Below are positions 8,020-16,236 of a DNA stretch of 64,000 nucleotides, piece after piece. The notes below the pieces were generated by a model. That model was not told the DNA's origin. It worked only from the letters and a program-made list of their open reading frames with translations, and did not search any database. Numbering within the stretch: position 1 is the stretch's first letter; every line of letters begins with the position of its first letter. The translations under genes and the position numbers were made by a program. Source of the DNA: Archangium sp. GTDB taxonomy: Bacteria; Myxococcota; Myxococcia; Myxococcales; Myxococcaceae. The stretch covers positions 1-64,000 of the forward strand of contig JAUXRX010000034.1 in assembly GCA_030681645.1 (NCBI GenBank). The letters run 5' to 3'.

Positions 8020-9744
8020 TCAACCGTGTTGGTGGGGGAAGCGCCGCGCTTCCGGGTACGGCATCACGTCGTCCTCCACCCCGCGCGAGAGCTGTTCCTG
8101 CTTCGCCTTCCAGAACTCCGGCGTGGCCAGGTCGCCGTGCATCGAGAGGAAGAGGTCGCGCGCCTTCGCGCTGTTGAACAGGAAGGTGGGCAGCTCGGCG
8201 GGGAAGATGTCGGTGGCGCCCACGAAGAACCACGGCTCGCTCGACATCACCTCGTCGTCGTCCCTCGGCGTGGGCAGGTGCCGGAAGGTGCACGCGGTCA
8301 CCTCGGCCAGCTCGTCGTAGTCGTAGAACACCACCCGCCCCGAGCGCGTCACCCCGAAGTTCTTCAGCAGCAGATCGCCCGGGAAGATGTTCGCGCCCGC
8401 CAGCTCGCGGATGGCCTGGCCGAACTCCTTGAGCCCGCGCTTGAACTTCTCGTCGTCGGCGCCCTGCAGCCACACGTCGAGCGGCACCATGCGGCGCTCG
8501 ATGTACACGTGCTTGATCACCAGCCGCTCACCGTCGAGCTCGAGCTGCGAGGGAATCAGGCGCTCCAGCTCGGCCATCAGCGAGGGCTCGATGCGGCTCC
8601 TCGGCAGCGCCACGTCGGAGTACTCCAGCGTGTCCGCCAGCCGCCCCACGCGGTCGTGGTACTTCACCACCTGGTACTGCTCCATCACCTTCTGGCGGTC
8701 GACGTCCTTGGGCGGCTCGAAACGATCGCGGATCACCTTGAACACGTACGGAAACGACGGGAGCGTGAAGACCACCATCACCATGCCCTTCACGCCCGGC
8801 GCGATGACGAAGCGGTCCGTGGAGTGGCGCAGGTGCTCGAAGAGGTCCCGGTAGAAGAGCGTCTTCCCCTGCTTCTGCAGCCCCAGCGCGATGTACAGCT
8901 CGGCCGAAGGCTTGCCCGGGAAGATGCTCTTGAGGAACGAGACGAAGGCCGACGGCACCTCCATGTCGACCATGAAGTACGCCCGGGCGAGCGAGAAGAG
9001 CGTGCCCATCTGCTCCTGCCCGGCCAGCACCGCGTCGAGGTACAGCTCACCCTTCGAGTTCTTCCGAATCGGCACCGCGAAGGGGAACTCGGCGGCGCCG
9101 GTGTCGAGCCGGCCCACCAGGTAGGCCGAGCGGTTGCGGTAGAAGAGCGACGAGAGCACGTGCACCTGCAGCGAGGGCGTCACCTCGCGCGGCTTGGGCA
9201 ACAGCTCGCTCACCACCTTCAAGAGCGAGTGGAGATCGCGCTCGAGGTCTTCCCAGGACGAGAGCAGCTGCAGGTCGAGGAAGATGCTCTTGAGCGTGCC
9301 GCGCAGCCCGCGCTCGGCCGGGTAGTAGACCTTGTAGGTGGGGCAGAGGCTCTCGATGTGCTCGGTGGACACCGCGGGCCGCCAGAAGATGTGGGCGTTC
9401 GTGTAGTAGGTGCGGCTGAGCACGCGCGTGGCCACCGAGTTGAAGAACGTCTCGGCCAGCTCGGGCTGCTGGTGCTCGAGCAGCAACCCCACGTAGGCCT
9501 GCTTGATGGCCGGCCAGAGCACCTCGTCGCTCGCGCGGGGGAAGCGCTGCAGCCCCGCCACCGCCTCGCGCACGCGCGCGTCGTACATGTCGATGCGTTC
9601 GCGGTTGGCCTGCCGCACCGCCGCCCAGTCGCCGCGTTCGAAGCGCTCCTTCGCGCCGGCGCTGATGGCGCGGAACAGCCGGTAGTGCTTGTCGAAGCCG
9701 TCGAGAATGGCGCGGGCGATCTCGGTAGGGCCGTCGGTCGGCAT
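8020..9744 (-). CDS. aceK: isocitrate dehydrogenase kinase/phosphatase
   Basis: 574 residues against 578 in E. coli, collinear throughout. Family blocks visible are FFNSV, ELFYRN-like SSLFYRNRSAYLVGRL, APGVKGMVMVVFTLPSFPYVFKVI (contains the ATP-binding region), HDRVGRLADTLEY, YIERRMVPLDVWL, ANIFPGDLLLKNFGVTRSGRVVFYDYDE (catalytic and metal-binding) and SEPWFFVGATDIFPAE. AceK phosphorylates and dephosphorylates isocitrate dehydrogenase to divert carbon into the glyoxylate bypass. The ATG at 9744 has GAGG upstream and matches the family N-terminus; a GTG at 9789 is in frame but adds unconserved residues. No aceA or aceB lies nearby. It follows a radical SAM gene closely on the same strand. Confidence 0.96.
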   Translation of the reverse strand: MPTDGPTEIARAILDGFDKHYRLFRAISAGAKERFERGDWAAVRQANRERIDMYDARVREAVAGLQRFPRASDEVLWPAIKQAYVGLLLEHQQPELAETFFNSVATRVLSRTYYTNAHIFWRPAVSTEHIESLCPTYKVYYPAERGLRGTLKSIFLDLQLLSSWEDLERDLHSLLKVVSELLPKPREVTPSLQVHVLSSLFYRNRSAYLVGRLDTGAAEFPFAVPIRKNSKGELYLDAVLAGQEQMGTLFSLARAYFMVDMEVPSAFVSFLKSIFPGKPSAELYIALGLQKQGKTLFYRDLFEHLRHSTDRFVIAPGVKGMVMVVFTLPSFPYVFKVIRDRFEPPKDVDRQKVMEQYQVVKYHDRVGRLADTLEYSDVALPRSRIEPSLMAELERLIPSQLELDGERLVIKHVYIERRMVPLDVWLQGADDEKFKRGLKEFGQAIRELAGANIFPGDLLLKNFGVTRSGRVVFYDYDELAEVTACTFRHLPTPRDDDEVMSSEPWFFVGATDIFPAELPTFLFNSAKARDLFLSMHGDLATPEFWKAKQEQLSRGVEDDVMPYPEARRFPHQHG

Positions 9745-9789
9745 GCGCACCTCAGGAGCCAGAGAGGGCACGGAGGGGTTCCGCGCCAC

Positions 9790-10911
9790 TCAGGCGTACA
9801 CCCAGCGGCGCACGTCGTAACGCGCCACTTTTGCGCGGCCCCCGAGGCGGGCGCGCAGCTCGGCCGCCTCGGCTTCGGCGTCCACGTTCACCAGGCCCCG
9901 GCGCTCGAGCTGTACCGCGAGCGGCCCCTCAGAGACGACGAGGGGTGAGACGTAGACGACGTCGTGTTCGTCCAGGCCGAGCGTGGGCAGCAGCTCAGCC
10001 GACTTCTCCACGTGCGCCCGCCCGAGGCCGGCGAGGAAGATGACGCCCACCGAGACGCCGCCGGCCTTGAGTGACTGCACCAGGCGGCTCACGCCCGCGA
10101 CGGTCGCGGGCTTGCCCAGCACGGCGAGCGTGGGCTCGTCGCCCGACTCCACGCCGATGAACACCCGGGTCAGCCCGCGCGCGCGCAACGCCGCCAGCTC
10201 CTCGGCCGTGCGGTAGTCGTCGAAGGCGTCGATGAAGCTCGACACGTCGGTGGCGAGCCTCGGCAGCTCGGCGTGGAGCAGGTCGAACACCTCGAGCAGC
10301 GCCGCCTGCGGCATCGCCAGCGCGTTCGCCTCGCCCAGGAAGACGCCGCGGCGCCCCTCGAGGCCCGAGCCGACGAAGGCCTTCACCTTCTGCAGGTGCG
10401 TGCGCAGCTCGGCGGGCGGCACCACCCGGTAGCGCTGGCCCTTGTAGAGCGAGCAGAAGAGGCAGCCGTTGTACGCGCAACCCTGGGTGGCCTGGATGAT
10501 GAGCGAGCGGTAGCGATCGGGCGGCACGATGCCCACCGGCCGGTACGCCTCGAGGAAGCGCTCCTTCTCGGCGAGCAACTGCTCCACCGTCCACCCCGGC
10601 AGCAGCACCGGCGCGTCGAGCCGCGCGCGCTCGAGCAGCGAGGTGACCGCCTCGTGCGCGAGCCGCACGTCGGTGAGGCGCACGTCTTCCCCGGCAGCGC
10701 CGCCGAAGCGCTCCAGCACCACGCCGTCGAGCCCGCGCAGCAGGGTGCGGCCGTTCACCTTCGCCCGCTGCCAGCGGCCCTCGAGATCGAAGTGCGCCAC
10801 GTCGCCGTCGTGCTCGTAGAGCGAACGCGCGGCGCCGGCCTCGCCCCAGAGGAAGCGGCCCCAGGTGTGGACCTTCGAGAAGCGCGCCGCGGTGAGGAGC
10901 TCTTCGAACAT
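9790..10911 (-). CDS. radical SAM protein with CX4CX2C cluster motif
   Basis: 373 residues. The cluster motif is TQGCAYNGCLFCSLYKG, spacing the cysteines CX4CX2C rather than the canonical CX3CX2C; the Phe before the last Cys is typical. Downstream features of the fold are GVFLGEANALAMP (radical SAM glycine-rich/GEP position) and RVFIGVESGDEPTLAVLGKP. This resembles an uncharacterised COG1032-like group with xYNxCxFC motifs. Substrate is unknown. The ATG at 10911 lies one base after the upstream tetR stop, and the stop is directly followed by the in-frame GTG upstream of aceK, so tetR, this gene and aceK appear to be one transcript. Confidence 0.8.
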   Translation of the reverse strand: MFEELLTAARFSKVHTWGRFLWGEAGAARSLYEHDGDVAHFDLEGRWQRAKVNGRTLLRGLDGVVLERFGGAAGEDVRLTDVRLAHEAVTSLLERARLDAPVLLPGWTVEQLLAEKERFLEAYRPVGIVPPDRYRSLIIQATQGCAYNGCLFCSLYKGQRYRVVPPAELRTHLQKVKAFVGSGLEGRRGVFLGEANALAMPQAALLEVFDLLHAELPRLATDVSSFIDAFDDYRTAEELAALRARGLTRVFIGVESGDEPTLAVLGKPATVAGVSRLVQSLKAGGVSVGVIFLAGLGRAHVEKSAELLPTLGLDEHDVVYVSPLVVSEGPLAVQLERRGLVNVDAEAEAAELRARLGGRAKVARYDVRRWVYA

Positions 10912-10912
10912 G

Positions 10913-11491
10913 TCACCCCAGCAGACGCCGCAGGGTCTCCTGCATCACCGTGCTCGCCCGCTTCGTCGAGAGGCCCTGGGTCTGGCGCAGCGAGTCCCAG
11001 AAGGCACCTGCGCTGGCGGCGTCGACCGCGTCGAGCACCCAGCCGTCCTGCTTCGCGAGCTCTTCGGCGAAGGAGCGCTGCACTTCCTTGCGGCGCTGAC
11101 GCGAGACCTCCTTGAACGCGGCAGAGATGGCTTCCCAGCGGCCTTCAGCGGAGCGGCCCATCTGGCGAATGGCCACGCTCGTCTCGAGCGCCTTGCTGCG
11201 GGTCGCCACGAAGCTGACCAGGCGCTGCTCGAAGGTGCCGGTCGTGGCCGCGGGCTCGCTGTGCGGCAGCCGCGCGAGGTGCTTCTCAGCGAGGGCGGCG
11301 AGCAACTGCTCGCGGGTCTTGAAGTGCTGCGCGATGGACCGCAACGCCACGCCCGCGCGCTCGGCGATCTCGGCGGCGGTGGGCTCGGGCCGGCCTTCGT
11401 CGATCAGCTCGAGCAACGCCTCGAGGATGCGGGCGCGGGTGCGGACCGCGCGAAGCCGACGACCGTCCTGCGGAAGCTCTGTGCCGCTCAT
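10913..11491 (-). CDS. TetR-family transcriptional regulator
   Basis: 192 residues. The N-terminal helix-turn-helix reads TRARILEALLELIDE...TAAEIAERAGVALRSIAQHFKTREQLLAAL (about 17-70), the classic TetR pattern, with SIAQHF replacing the usual TLYYHF. The C-terminal helical part is unconserved, so the ligand cannot be predicted. It is the first gene of the minus-strand operon with the radical SAM protein and aceK and may regulate it (inference). Confidence 0.85.
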   Translation of the reverse strand: MSGTELPQDGRRLRAVRTRARILEALLELIDEGRPEPTAAEIAERAGVALRSIAQHFKTREQLLAALAEKHLARLPHSEPAATTGTFEQRLVSFVATRSKALETSVAIRQMGRSAEGRWEAISAAFKEVSRQRRKEVQRSFAEELAKQDGWVLDAVDAASAGAFWDSLRQTQGLSTKRASTVMQETLRRLLG

Positions 11492-11572
11492 GGAGCGCGA
11501 CCCTATCTCCCCGGTCGGTTGATGGGATCTCCGTCGTGCCGCCCGAGGTGGGGGACAGCTCAGTGCGGGCGC

Positions 11573-11785
11573 CTATGACGGGATGCAGGTCAACCGCGCG
11601 TTGACCGACAGACGCGACCGACTGCCAGCGCCGATCGCGCGTTCCCAGCGCGGCAGCAGCTTCGTCACCGCCGGCACCTCGTCGCCGTCCTTCGCGGCGT
11701 TGTCGAAGTGGGCCTTGAGCGTGCGCCAGCGCCGGGAGTCGAGGGGCAGCGGCTCGATGAGGCGCTGGGGTTTCGGTCGATTCAT
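11573..11785 (-). pseudogene. possible truncated N-terminal remnant of a SUKH/SMI1-KNR4-like protein
   Basis: An ATG at 11785 on the minus strand opens a 70-codon frame. Its first 50 or so codons have strong third-position GC bias and read like protein (RLIEPLPLDSRRWRTLKAHF, then EVPAVTKLLPRWERAIG). The LDSxRWxxLxxAxG...P.LL pattern resembles the N-termini of myxobacterial immunity-like SUKH proteins, which are normally 150-250 residues. The frame degenerates after about residue 52 and stops at 11573, so this looks like a truncated relic. An intact small protein is possible. Confidence 0.4.
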
Positions 11786-11825
11786 GGGAACCGAAGCATG
11801 CACGACTTCGGGCACACTGGCGGCC

Positions 11826-12827
11826 ATGCGAGTCGGCGGGTTGATCCTCGGGCTGGTGGTGCTGCTGCTGGGCGCGCTGTGGTTCAGGTCCGTCGACGAA
11901 CCCGAGGACGGGCTCACGGTTGCGCCGCCCACGACGTCAGCGCCACGCGCAGTCACCTCACCTTCGGTCGTGACCTCGACGGAGCCACTCGAGCCCTCGC
12001 CCCTGGCGCAGGAGGAGGACGAGGAGGAGCCCGCGCCGAAGGGCCGCATGCCGAAGTGCCGGCCGACGCTCCGGGCTGGTGACGGGCCGCCGCTCGAGCT
12101 GACGTTGACGGGCGCAGACCTGCCCGCCGCGCCGCCGAAGTCGATGTTCCTCGAGGTGCGCTGGACGGAAGAAGGCCAACCACGCCGTTGGTACGTGCAG
12201 CTCACCGACTGGAAGGCGGCCTTCTGGCTCTGCGACGAGAGCGAGGTCGCGATGCGGCGCGGGCCGTATCGGCTCCGGAGCCAGCGGGTGCCCCGGTCCG
12301 GGCCCGTCTCGTTCTTCCTCGAGAAGCCTGCCGCCCCGAGCGAAGTGACGGTGCGCACGGTGAGGCGCGGCGCGCCGGTCGCGGGCGTGCGGGTGAGCCT
12401 CACGGGCTGCGAGCCGCTGGTGACGGGAGACGGCGGCGTGGTGGTGACGAGCTGCGAGGAGGTGGAGGAGCCTCGCCGCGCGGTCGTGCGCGCTCCGTGG
12501 CGCTCGGCGACGCTGACGTCGATCGCGCCGAACGCGACCGAGGTGACGCTCTCGGTGCTGGGCCGCGACGAGGTCGAGCCCGGGCGCGTGGGCCTCGGCT
12601 TTGCGCAGGGCGCGACCACGCCCGTGGTGGGCGTCCTCATGAACGGTGGTCCGGCCCAGCGCGCCGGCGTGAAGGTCGGCGACGAGGTGCTGGAAGTGGA
12701 CGGCGCCGGCGTCTCCACCGTCGAGGAGACCATGCCGCGGATCATCGGAGCGCCAGGCACGACGGTGCGCTTCAAGCTCAGGCGCGGCCAGGACGTGCTG
12801 CTGCTCGACGTGGTGCGCGTGGAGTAA
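11826..12827 (+). CDS. membrane-anchored PDZ-domain protein
   Basis: 333 residues. One N-terminal transmembrane segment or uncleaved signal (LILGLVVLLLGALWF, 6-20) is followed by a Pro/Glu-rich linker (about 25-75), a beta-rich middle with few cysteines, and a C-terminal PDZ domain (about 245-330). PDZ marks are GLGFAQG, VVGVLMNGGPAQRAGVKVGDEVLEVDG and the closing VRFKLRRGQ. No protease domain is present, so it may be an envelope scaffold or substrate-recruiting protein. The ATG at 11826 is chosen because it places the membrane segment at the N-terminus; upstream in-frame sequence is antisense to the remnant gene on the other strand. Confidence 0.75.
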   Translation: MRVGGLILGLVVLLLGALWFRSVDEPEDGLTVAPPTTSAPRAVTSPSVVTSTEPLEPSPLAQEEDEEEPAPKGRMPKCRPTLRAGDGPPLELTLTGADLPAAPPKSMFLEVRWTEEGQPRRWYVQLTDWKAAFWLCDESEVAMRRGPYRLRSQRVPRSGPVSFFLEKPAAPSEVTVRTVRRGAPVAGVRVSLTGCEPLVTGDGGVVVTSCEEVEEPRRAVVRAPWRSATLTSIAPNATEVTLSVLGRDEVEPGRVGLGFAQGATTPVVGVLMNGGPAQRAGVKVGDEVLEVDGAGVSTVEETMPRIIGAPGTTVRFKLRRGQDVLLLDVVRVE

Positions 12828-12844
12828 CGGCAGCGTGTCTCTCC

Positions 12845-12863
12845 CTCTCCCCGAGGGGGAGAT
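12845..12863. terminator. hairpin between convergent genes
   Basis: A TCTCCCC/GGGGAGA stem with a three-base loop sits in the 53-base gap between convergent stops at 12827 and 12881. No T-run follows, so it is only terminator-like. It resembles, but does not match, the larger palindromic repeat family further right. Confidence 0.4.
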
Positions 12864-12880
12864 GGCACCCCGACGGAGCG

Positions 12881-13669
12881 TCAGCCGCTGACCGGAGGCT
12901 GAAACCACCGCGAGAGCAACGGCGTGCGCTGACGTGGCCGCGCGTGCACCCACACACCGGGCTGCACCTCGCCCGCGGAGTGCTCGAAGACGCGGTACGC
13001 GCCGAGCGCGGTGGAGCTGCCGGCGTTCGCGACCCGAAGCGGCCTTCGGCCCTCGAGCACCTGCTCCTTCGGCGTGTGCCGGTGGCCGTGCAGCACCAGG
13101 TCGACCCGTCCCTCGACCCGGCGCAGCAGCTCGCGCCCCAGCGAGAGCTCGGCGGCGTGCGGCCAGCCCACGAGATCGGCGAACCACTCGCCCACGCCCT
13201 CGACCGGCATGGGGAGCACGTGATGGTGGAGCAGCACCGCGCGCGTCCAGTCGCGCGGCGCCAGCTCGAGCGCCTCTTCCACGCTCAGCAGCATGCGCTC
13301 GCACAGGTCACCGTGGCTGCGGAACGGGGTGCGGTTGTGCGGCGCGGTCGAGTCGACGCACACCATGAACAGCCCCTCCCGCGCGTCGACCGACACGCGG
13401 AGCTCGTCGCTGAGCAGCTCGGCCACGCCATCGCCGGCGCGATCGTGATTGCCGGGTACCACGGTGACGCGCTTTTCGCGCAGCAGGGGGTCGAAGATCT
13501 CCAGCCACGCCTCGTACTCGTCGATGCGGCCCAGGTGCGTCACGTCGCCGGTGACCACCACGTGATCGACGTCTTCCTCGAGCACCGAGCTCACCAGCGC
13601 GCGCGCGGCCGTGGCGTGCTCCGGCCGTTCACCGAGATGCAGATCGGACAGGTGAGCCAGGCGCGCCAT
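12881..13669 (-). CDS. calcineurin-like metallophosphoesterase
   Basis: 262 residues with all metallophosphatase motifs in order: HLSDLHLGE (residues 6-14), VVTGDVTHLG (about 38-47), VPGNHDRAG (about 71-79), LLHHHVLP (about 147) and LHGHRHTP (about 196). This class cleaves phosphodiesters or monoesters with two metals. The overall form is close to CpdA-type cyclic-nucleotide phosphodiesterases, but the substrate is not determined. The ATG at 13669 lies one base after the stop of a 28-codon ORF that in turn overlaps the glycosyltransferase stop, making a three-gene coupled operon. Confidence 0.85.
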   Translation of the reverse strand: MARLAHLSDLHLGERPEHATAARALVSSVLEEDVDHVVVTGDVTHLGRIDEYEAWLEIFDPLLREKRVTVVPGNHDRAGDGVAELLSDELRVSVDAREGLFMVCVDSTAPHNRTPFRSHGDLCERMLLSVEEALELAPRDWTRAVLLHHHVLPMPVEGVGEWFADLVGWPHAAELSLGRELLRRVEGRVDLVLHGHRHTPKEQVLEGRRPLRVANAGSSTALGAYRVFEHSAGEVQPGVWVHARPRQRTPLLSRWFQPPVSG

Positions 13670-13670
13670 G

Positions 13671-13757
13671 TCAGGACCGCAACTGCTGCCAGGCGCGCAG
13701 GGTGTGCACCGCCGCGCCCACGAGCACCACCGAGACCATGAACGAGAGCCGCCTCAC
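13671..13757 (-). CDS. 28-residue single-span membrane protein
   Basis: The GTG at 13757 overlaps the stop of the glycosyltransferase gene (GTGA), and the TGA at 13671-13673 is one base before the ATG of the phosphoesterase. GGAGG lies five bases before the GTG. The product (MRRLSFMVSVVLVGAAVHTL, then RAWQQLRS) is a positively charged end, one hydrophobic helix and a polar tail, as expected of a small inner-membrane protein. Position and ribosome site argue that it is translated. Function is unknown; it could also act only as a translational coupler. Confidence 0.5.
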   Translation of the reverse strand: MRRLSFMVSVVLVGAAVHTLRAWQQLRS

Positions 13758-14914
13758 GACGCCTCCGCGTGGGCGGGCCGCAACCCGGTGGAAGGCCGCA
13801 GCAGCCGCGACCGCGCCCCGACGCGCAGGCGATTGCCCCGCCAGATGACGGTGCGCGACCACAGCCCAAGGAACCAGGTGACGAAGATGATGGAGTCCTT
13901 CACCACCACCGCGGGCACGGCGCGCCAGCCGGCCGGATCACAGCGCAGCGCCCGGGCCGAGCTGACGTCGAGCGCGGTCTTGACCAGGGTGCCCAGCGCC
14001 AGCGCGGCGAGCGTGCGCAGCCCCGGCTGAAGGACCGCGGCGATCGTCAGGAAGGGGAGCGGATTGACCAACCCCTGCGCGAGCGACGTGGGAAGCGTCA
14101 CCGCGGTGCGGTGAATCACGCCCCAGCGCAGGTAGCGCTCGAAGAAGCTGCGCACCGGCCGGTGCAGCGCCACGTTCCACACCGGCGTTCGCGCCACGCG
14201 CACCTGAAGCCCGAGCCGGCGCAGGTCCTGGCCGATGACGTAGTCCTCGGCGAGCACGTCGGCGTAGGCGGTGAAGCCCCCGAGCGCGGCGAGCGCAGAG
14301 CGGCGCAGGGCCATCGACTTGCCCACCACCAGGTCCCTGCCCGTCAGCGCCTTCACGCCGAGCTGGGCGGCACCGACCGACGAGACCAGGTGCAGGTTGT
14401 CGAGCAGCGCGCCGAAGGACACGTGACCCTGCCCGCTCACCGGGTGCGTCACACAGCCGACGCGGGGATCCTCGAAGTACGCCGCGACCTCGAACAACGC
14501 GCCGTTCGGTAGCCGCGCGTTGCTGTCGGAGACGAGCAGCAGCTCGTGCTTCGCCTCGGCCGCGAGGGTGACCAACTGGTTGACCTTCGGGTTCAGGCCC
14601 GGGCTGGAACGCTGCAGCACCACCCGGAAGCGCGGGTCGCGCAGGGCGAAGGCCAGGGCGAGCGGATAGGCGGCGTCGTGGCGGTCCTTCACGCCGAGCA
14701 GCACCTCGAAGCGCGGGTAGTCGAGCGCGGCGAAGGCGCGGAGGTTCTCCTCGAGCGCGTCGTCGACGCCGCAGAGCGGCTTCAAGATGCTGACCGGCGC
14801 GAGACGGCCAGGTGCGGGCACGGGGCGCAGCAGCGCGACCGCGAGCGCGATGCGCTGCACGAGCAGCAGGAGAAAGCCGATCGCCGCGATGCTCACCAGC
14901 AGGGTCGTCACCAT
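13754..14914 (-). CDS. GT21-like glycosyltransferase (ceramide glucosyltransferase/HpnI type)
   Basis: 386 residues. An N-terminal membrane segment (LLVSIAAIGFLLLLV) precedes the GT-A domain: SILKPLCGVDDALEENL, D1 in VKDRHD, D2 in VSDSNAR, D3 in LAEDYVIGQDL and the (Q/R)xxRW motif as RYLRW. Two or three further membrane segments lie near the C-terminus. This is the layout of ceramide glucosyltransferases and hopanoid HpnI enzymes. Myxobacteria make sphingolipids and hopanoids, so the acceptor could be either; the neighbours do not decide it. It is the first gene of a coupled operon with a 28-residue membrane ORF and a metallophosphoesterase. Confidence 0.85.
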   Translation of the reverse strand: MVTTLLVSIAAIGFLLLLVQRIALAVALLRPVPAPGRLAPVSILKPLCGVDDALEENLRAFAALDYPRFEVLLGVKDRHDAAYPLALAFALRDPRFRVVLQRSSPGLNPKVNQLVTLAAEAKHELLLVSDSNARLPNGALFEVAAYFEDPRVGCVTHPVSGQGHVSFGALLDNLHLVSSVGAAQLGVKALTGRDLVVGKSMALRRSALAALGGFTAYADVLAEDYVIGQDLRRLGLQVRVARTPVWNVALHRPVRSFFERYLRWGVIHRTAVTLPTSLAQGLVNPLPFLTIAAVLQPGLRTLAALALGTLVKTALDVSSARALRCDPAGWRAVPAVVVKDSIIFVTWFLGLWSRTVIWRGNRLRVGARSRLLRPSTGLRPAHAEAS

Positions 14915-15034
14915 GCGACCTCCTTGTTGGGCCCGGACTGTGCGCGGCTCGCGCGACGGTCCGGGGGCGGTCAGGCAAAGCTCTCGCGTCCACCCCGCAA
15001 CGGCTCAGTCACGATCCGGGGTACGCTGCGTGCC

Positions 15035-15583
15035 ATGCGATGGGCGTGGGCGGTGACGATCCTGGCTGGTTGTCCGAGTCCTCTGCCCGTGATCGACGCA
15101 GGACCTCCACCCGCCGTGGTCTCGATGCCGGACGCGGCGATCGCACCGCCTGAGTACGACCCCTGCGTCTGGGACGGCCGCGACGACGGGGTGTGCTTCG
15201 TGGGTACGGCCGCGGTGTTCGACGGGACGGCGTGCCGGACGGTCTGCGGTGCGCAGCCTGCCCTCGGTCGCCCCGGGGTCTTCGCCGACGAAGCGCAGTG
15301 CCGCGCGACGTGCCCCTGCAGCCCCGGGAAGTTCGTCGGCTTCGGCGCCCCCTTTGCTGCCGCTGGCTTTTGCGACGCGCTGGTGGCGGTGACGGAAGCT
15401 GACGCGGGCCTCCCGGGGATCGCCGGCGACTGTTCCCGCGACGCGCTGTGGGACGGCCCGACCGAGCACAGTTGTCGCTTCGGCGCAGATGGCTGGTTCG
15501 ATCGCCGCGCGATGGCGAAGGCCTGCCGCGTGAGCGCGCTCGCGGAGGTCCATCGCGTCGTCTGCGTGCTCTGGGTCGACTGA
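15035..15583 (+). CDS. cysteine-containing lipoprotein
   Basis: 182 residues. The signal MRWAWAVTILAGC ends in a lipobox (ILAGC). A Pro/Ala-rich spacer is followed by a mature domain with ten or so cysteines (CVWDGRDDGVC, CRTVCGAQ, CRATCPC), likely disulfide-bonded in the envelope. No enzymatic motif or known family was recognised. The ATG at 15035 gives the signal; the upstream in-frame sequence is antisense to the glycosyltransferase. It converges on the azoreductase gene with only two bases between stops. Confidence 0.65.
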   Translation: MRWAWAVTILAGCPSPLPVIDAGPPPAVVSMPDAAIAPPEYDPCVWDGRDDGVCFVGTAAVFDGTACRTVCGAQPALGRPGVFADEAQCRATCPCSPGKFVGFGAPFAAAGFCDALVAVTEADAGLPGIAGDCSRDALWDGPTEHSCRFGADGWFDRRAMAKACRVSALAEVHRVVCVLWVD

Positions 15584-15585
15584 CG

Positions 15586-16224
15586 CTACAGCGACTTCCC
15601 CAGCCCTCCGGCCTCGAGAATGGCCTTCTCGAGCGCCGCGGCGCCCACCTCGGCCCCGCCCATCACCATCGGCTCGGCGATGACGGCGTCGATGGGGCCA
15701 TAGCCCACCAGGCCCAGCACGCTGCGCAGGTAGGGCACCGCGAAGTCCATCGCGGCGTACGGCGTTCCCGGCCCGTAGGCGCCGTCGCGCGTGGTGAGAA
15801 TCGCCGCGCGCTTCCCCTTGAGCAGGCCGTTGAACTGCCCGTTGACGAACTCGAACGTGAGCCGGCCCTGCACCACGCAGTCGATCCACCGCTTGAGCAT
15901 CCACGGCACGCCGAGGTTCCACATCGGCGCAGTGATGAGCAGCACGTCGGCGGCGTGCAGCTGGTCGGTGAGCTGGGTGAGCCGGTCCCACCGGGCGGCG
16001 GCCACCTCGTCGAGCTTCCCCTCGCCGTACGCCATCTGGAACTTCGCCTCGATGTCCCATTCGTCGAAGGCGGGCAGCGTGGCGTGCTCTGCGCCGAGAT
16101 CGAGCGGGAGGTGAACGAAGTCGGGGTGCGCCTGCCGGTAGCCGGCGAGGAAGGCCTGCCGGAGCTTCTGGGTGCGGGACTTCGCGTTGCGGGGAGTCGC
16201 AAAAACGTCGAGCAGGGTGGGCAT
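15586..16224 (-). CDS. FMN-dependent NADH:quinone oxidoreductase / azoreductase family protein
   Basis: 212 residues, the normal AzoR length, with a flavodoxin-like fold: strand ADVLLITAPMWNLGVPWMLKRWIDCVV contains the FMN-contacting PMWNxxxP motif, and the later GPGTPYAAMDFAVPYLRSVLGLVG is typical. The family reduces quinones and azo compounds with NADH through an FMN ping-pong mechanism. The usual N-terminal phosphate loop (SPR...S.S) appears as TPRNAKSRTQKL. It is the last gene of a minus-strand run after an unknown gene 12 bases upstream. Confidence 0.85.
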   Translation of the reverse strand: MPTLLDVFATPRNAKSRTQKLRQAFLAGYRQAHPDFVHLPLDLGAEHATLPAFDEWDIEAKFQMAYGEGKLDEVAAARWDRLTQLTDQLHAADVLLITAPMWNLGVPWMLKRWIDCVVQGRLTFEFVNGQFNGLLKGKRAAILTTRDGAYGPGTPYAAMDFAVPYLRSVLGLVGYGPIDAVIAEPMVMGGAEVGAAALEKAILEAGGLGKSL

Positions 16225-16236
16225 GGGGTCCTTGAG

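Noticed and set aside
7978..9948. Open frame of 656 codons opposite aceK
   Set aside because: It is the shadow of aceK and the radical SAM gene: composition is dominated by Arg, His and Leu repeats and no family is visible.
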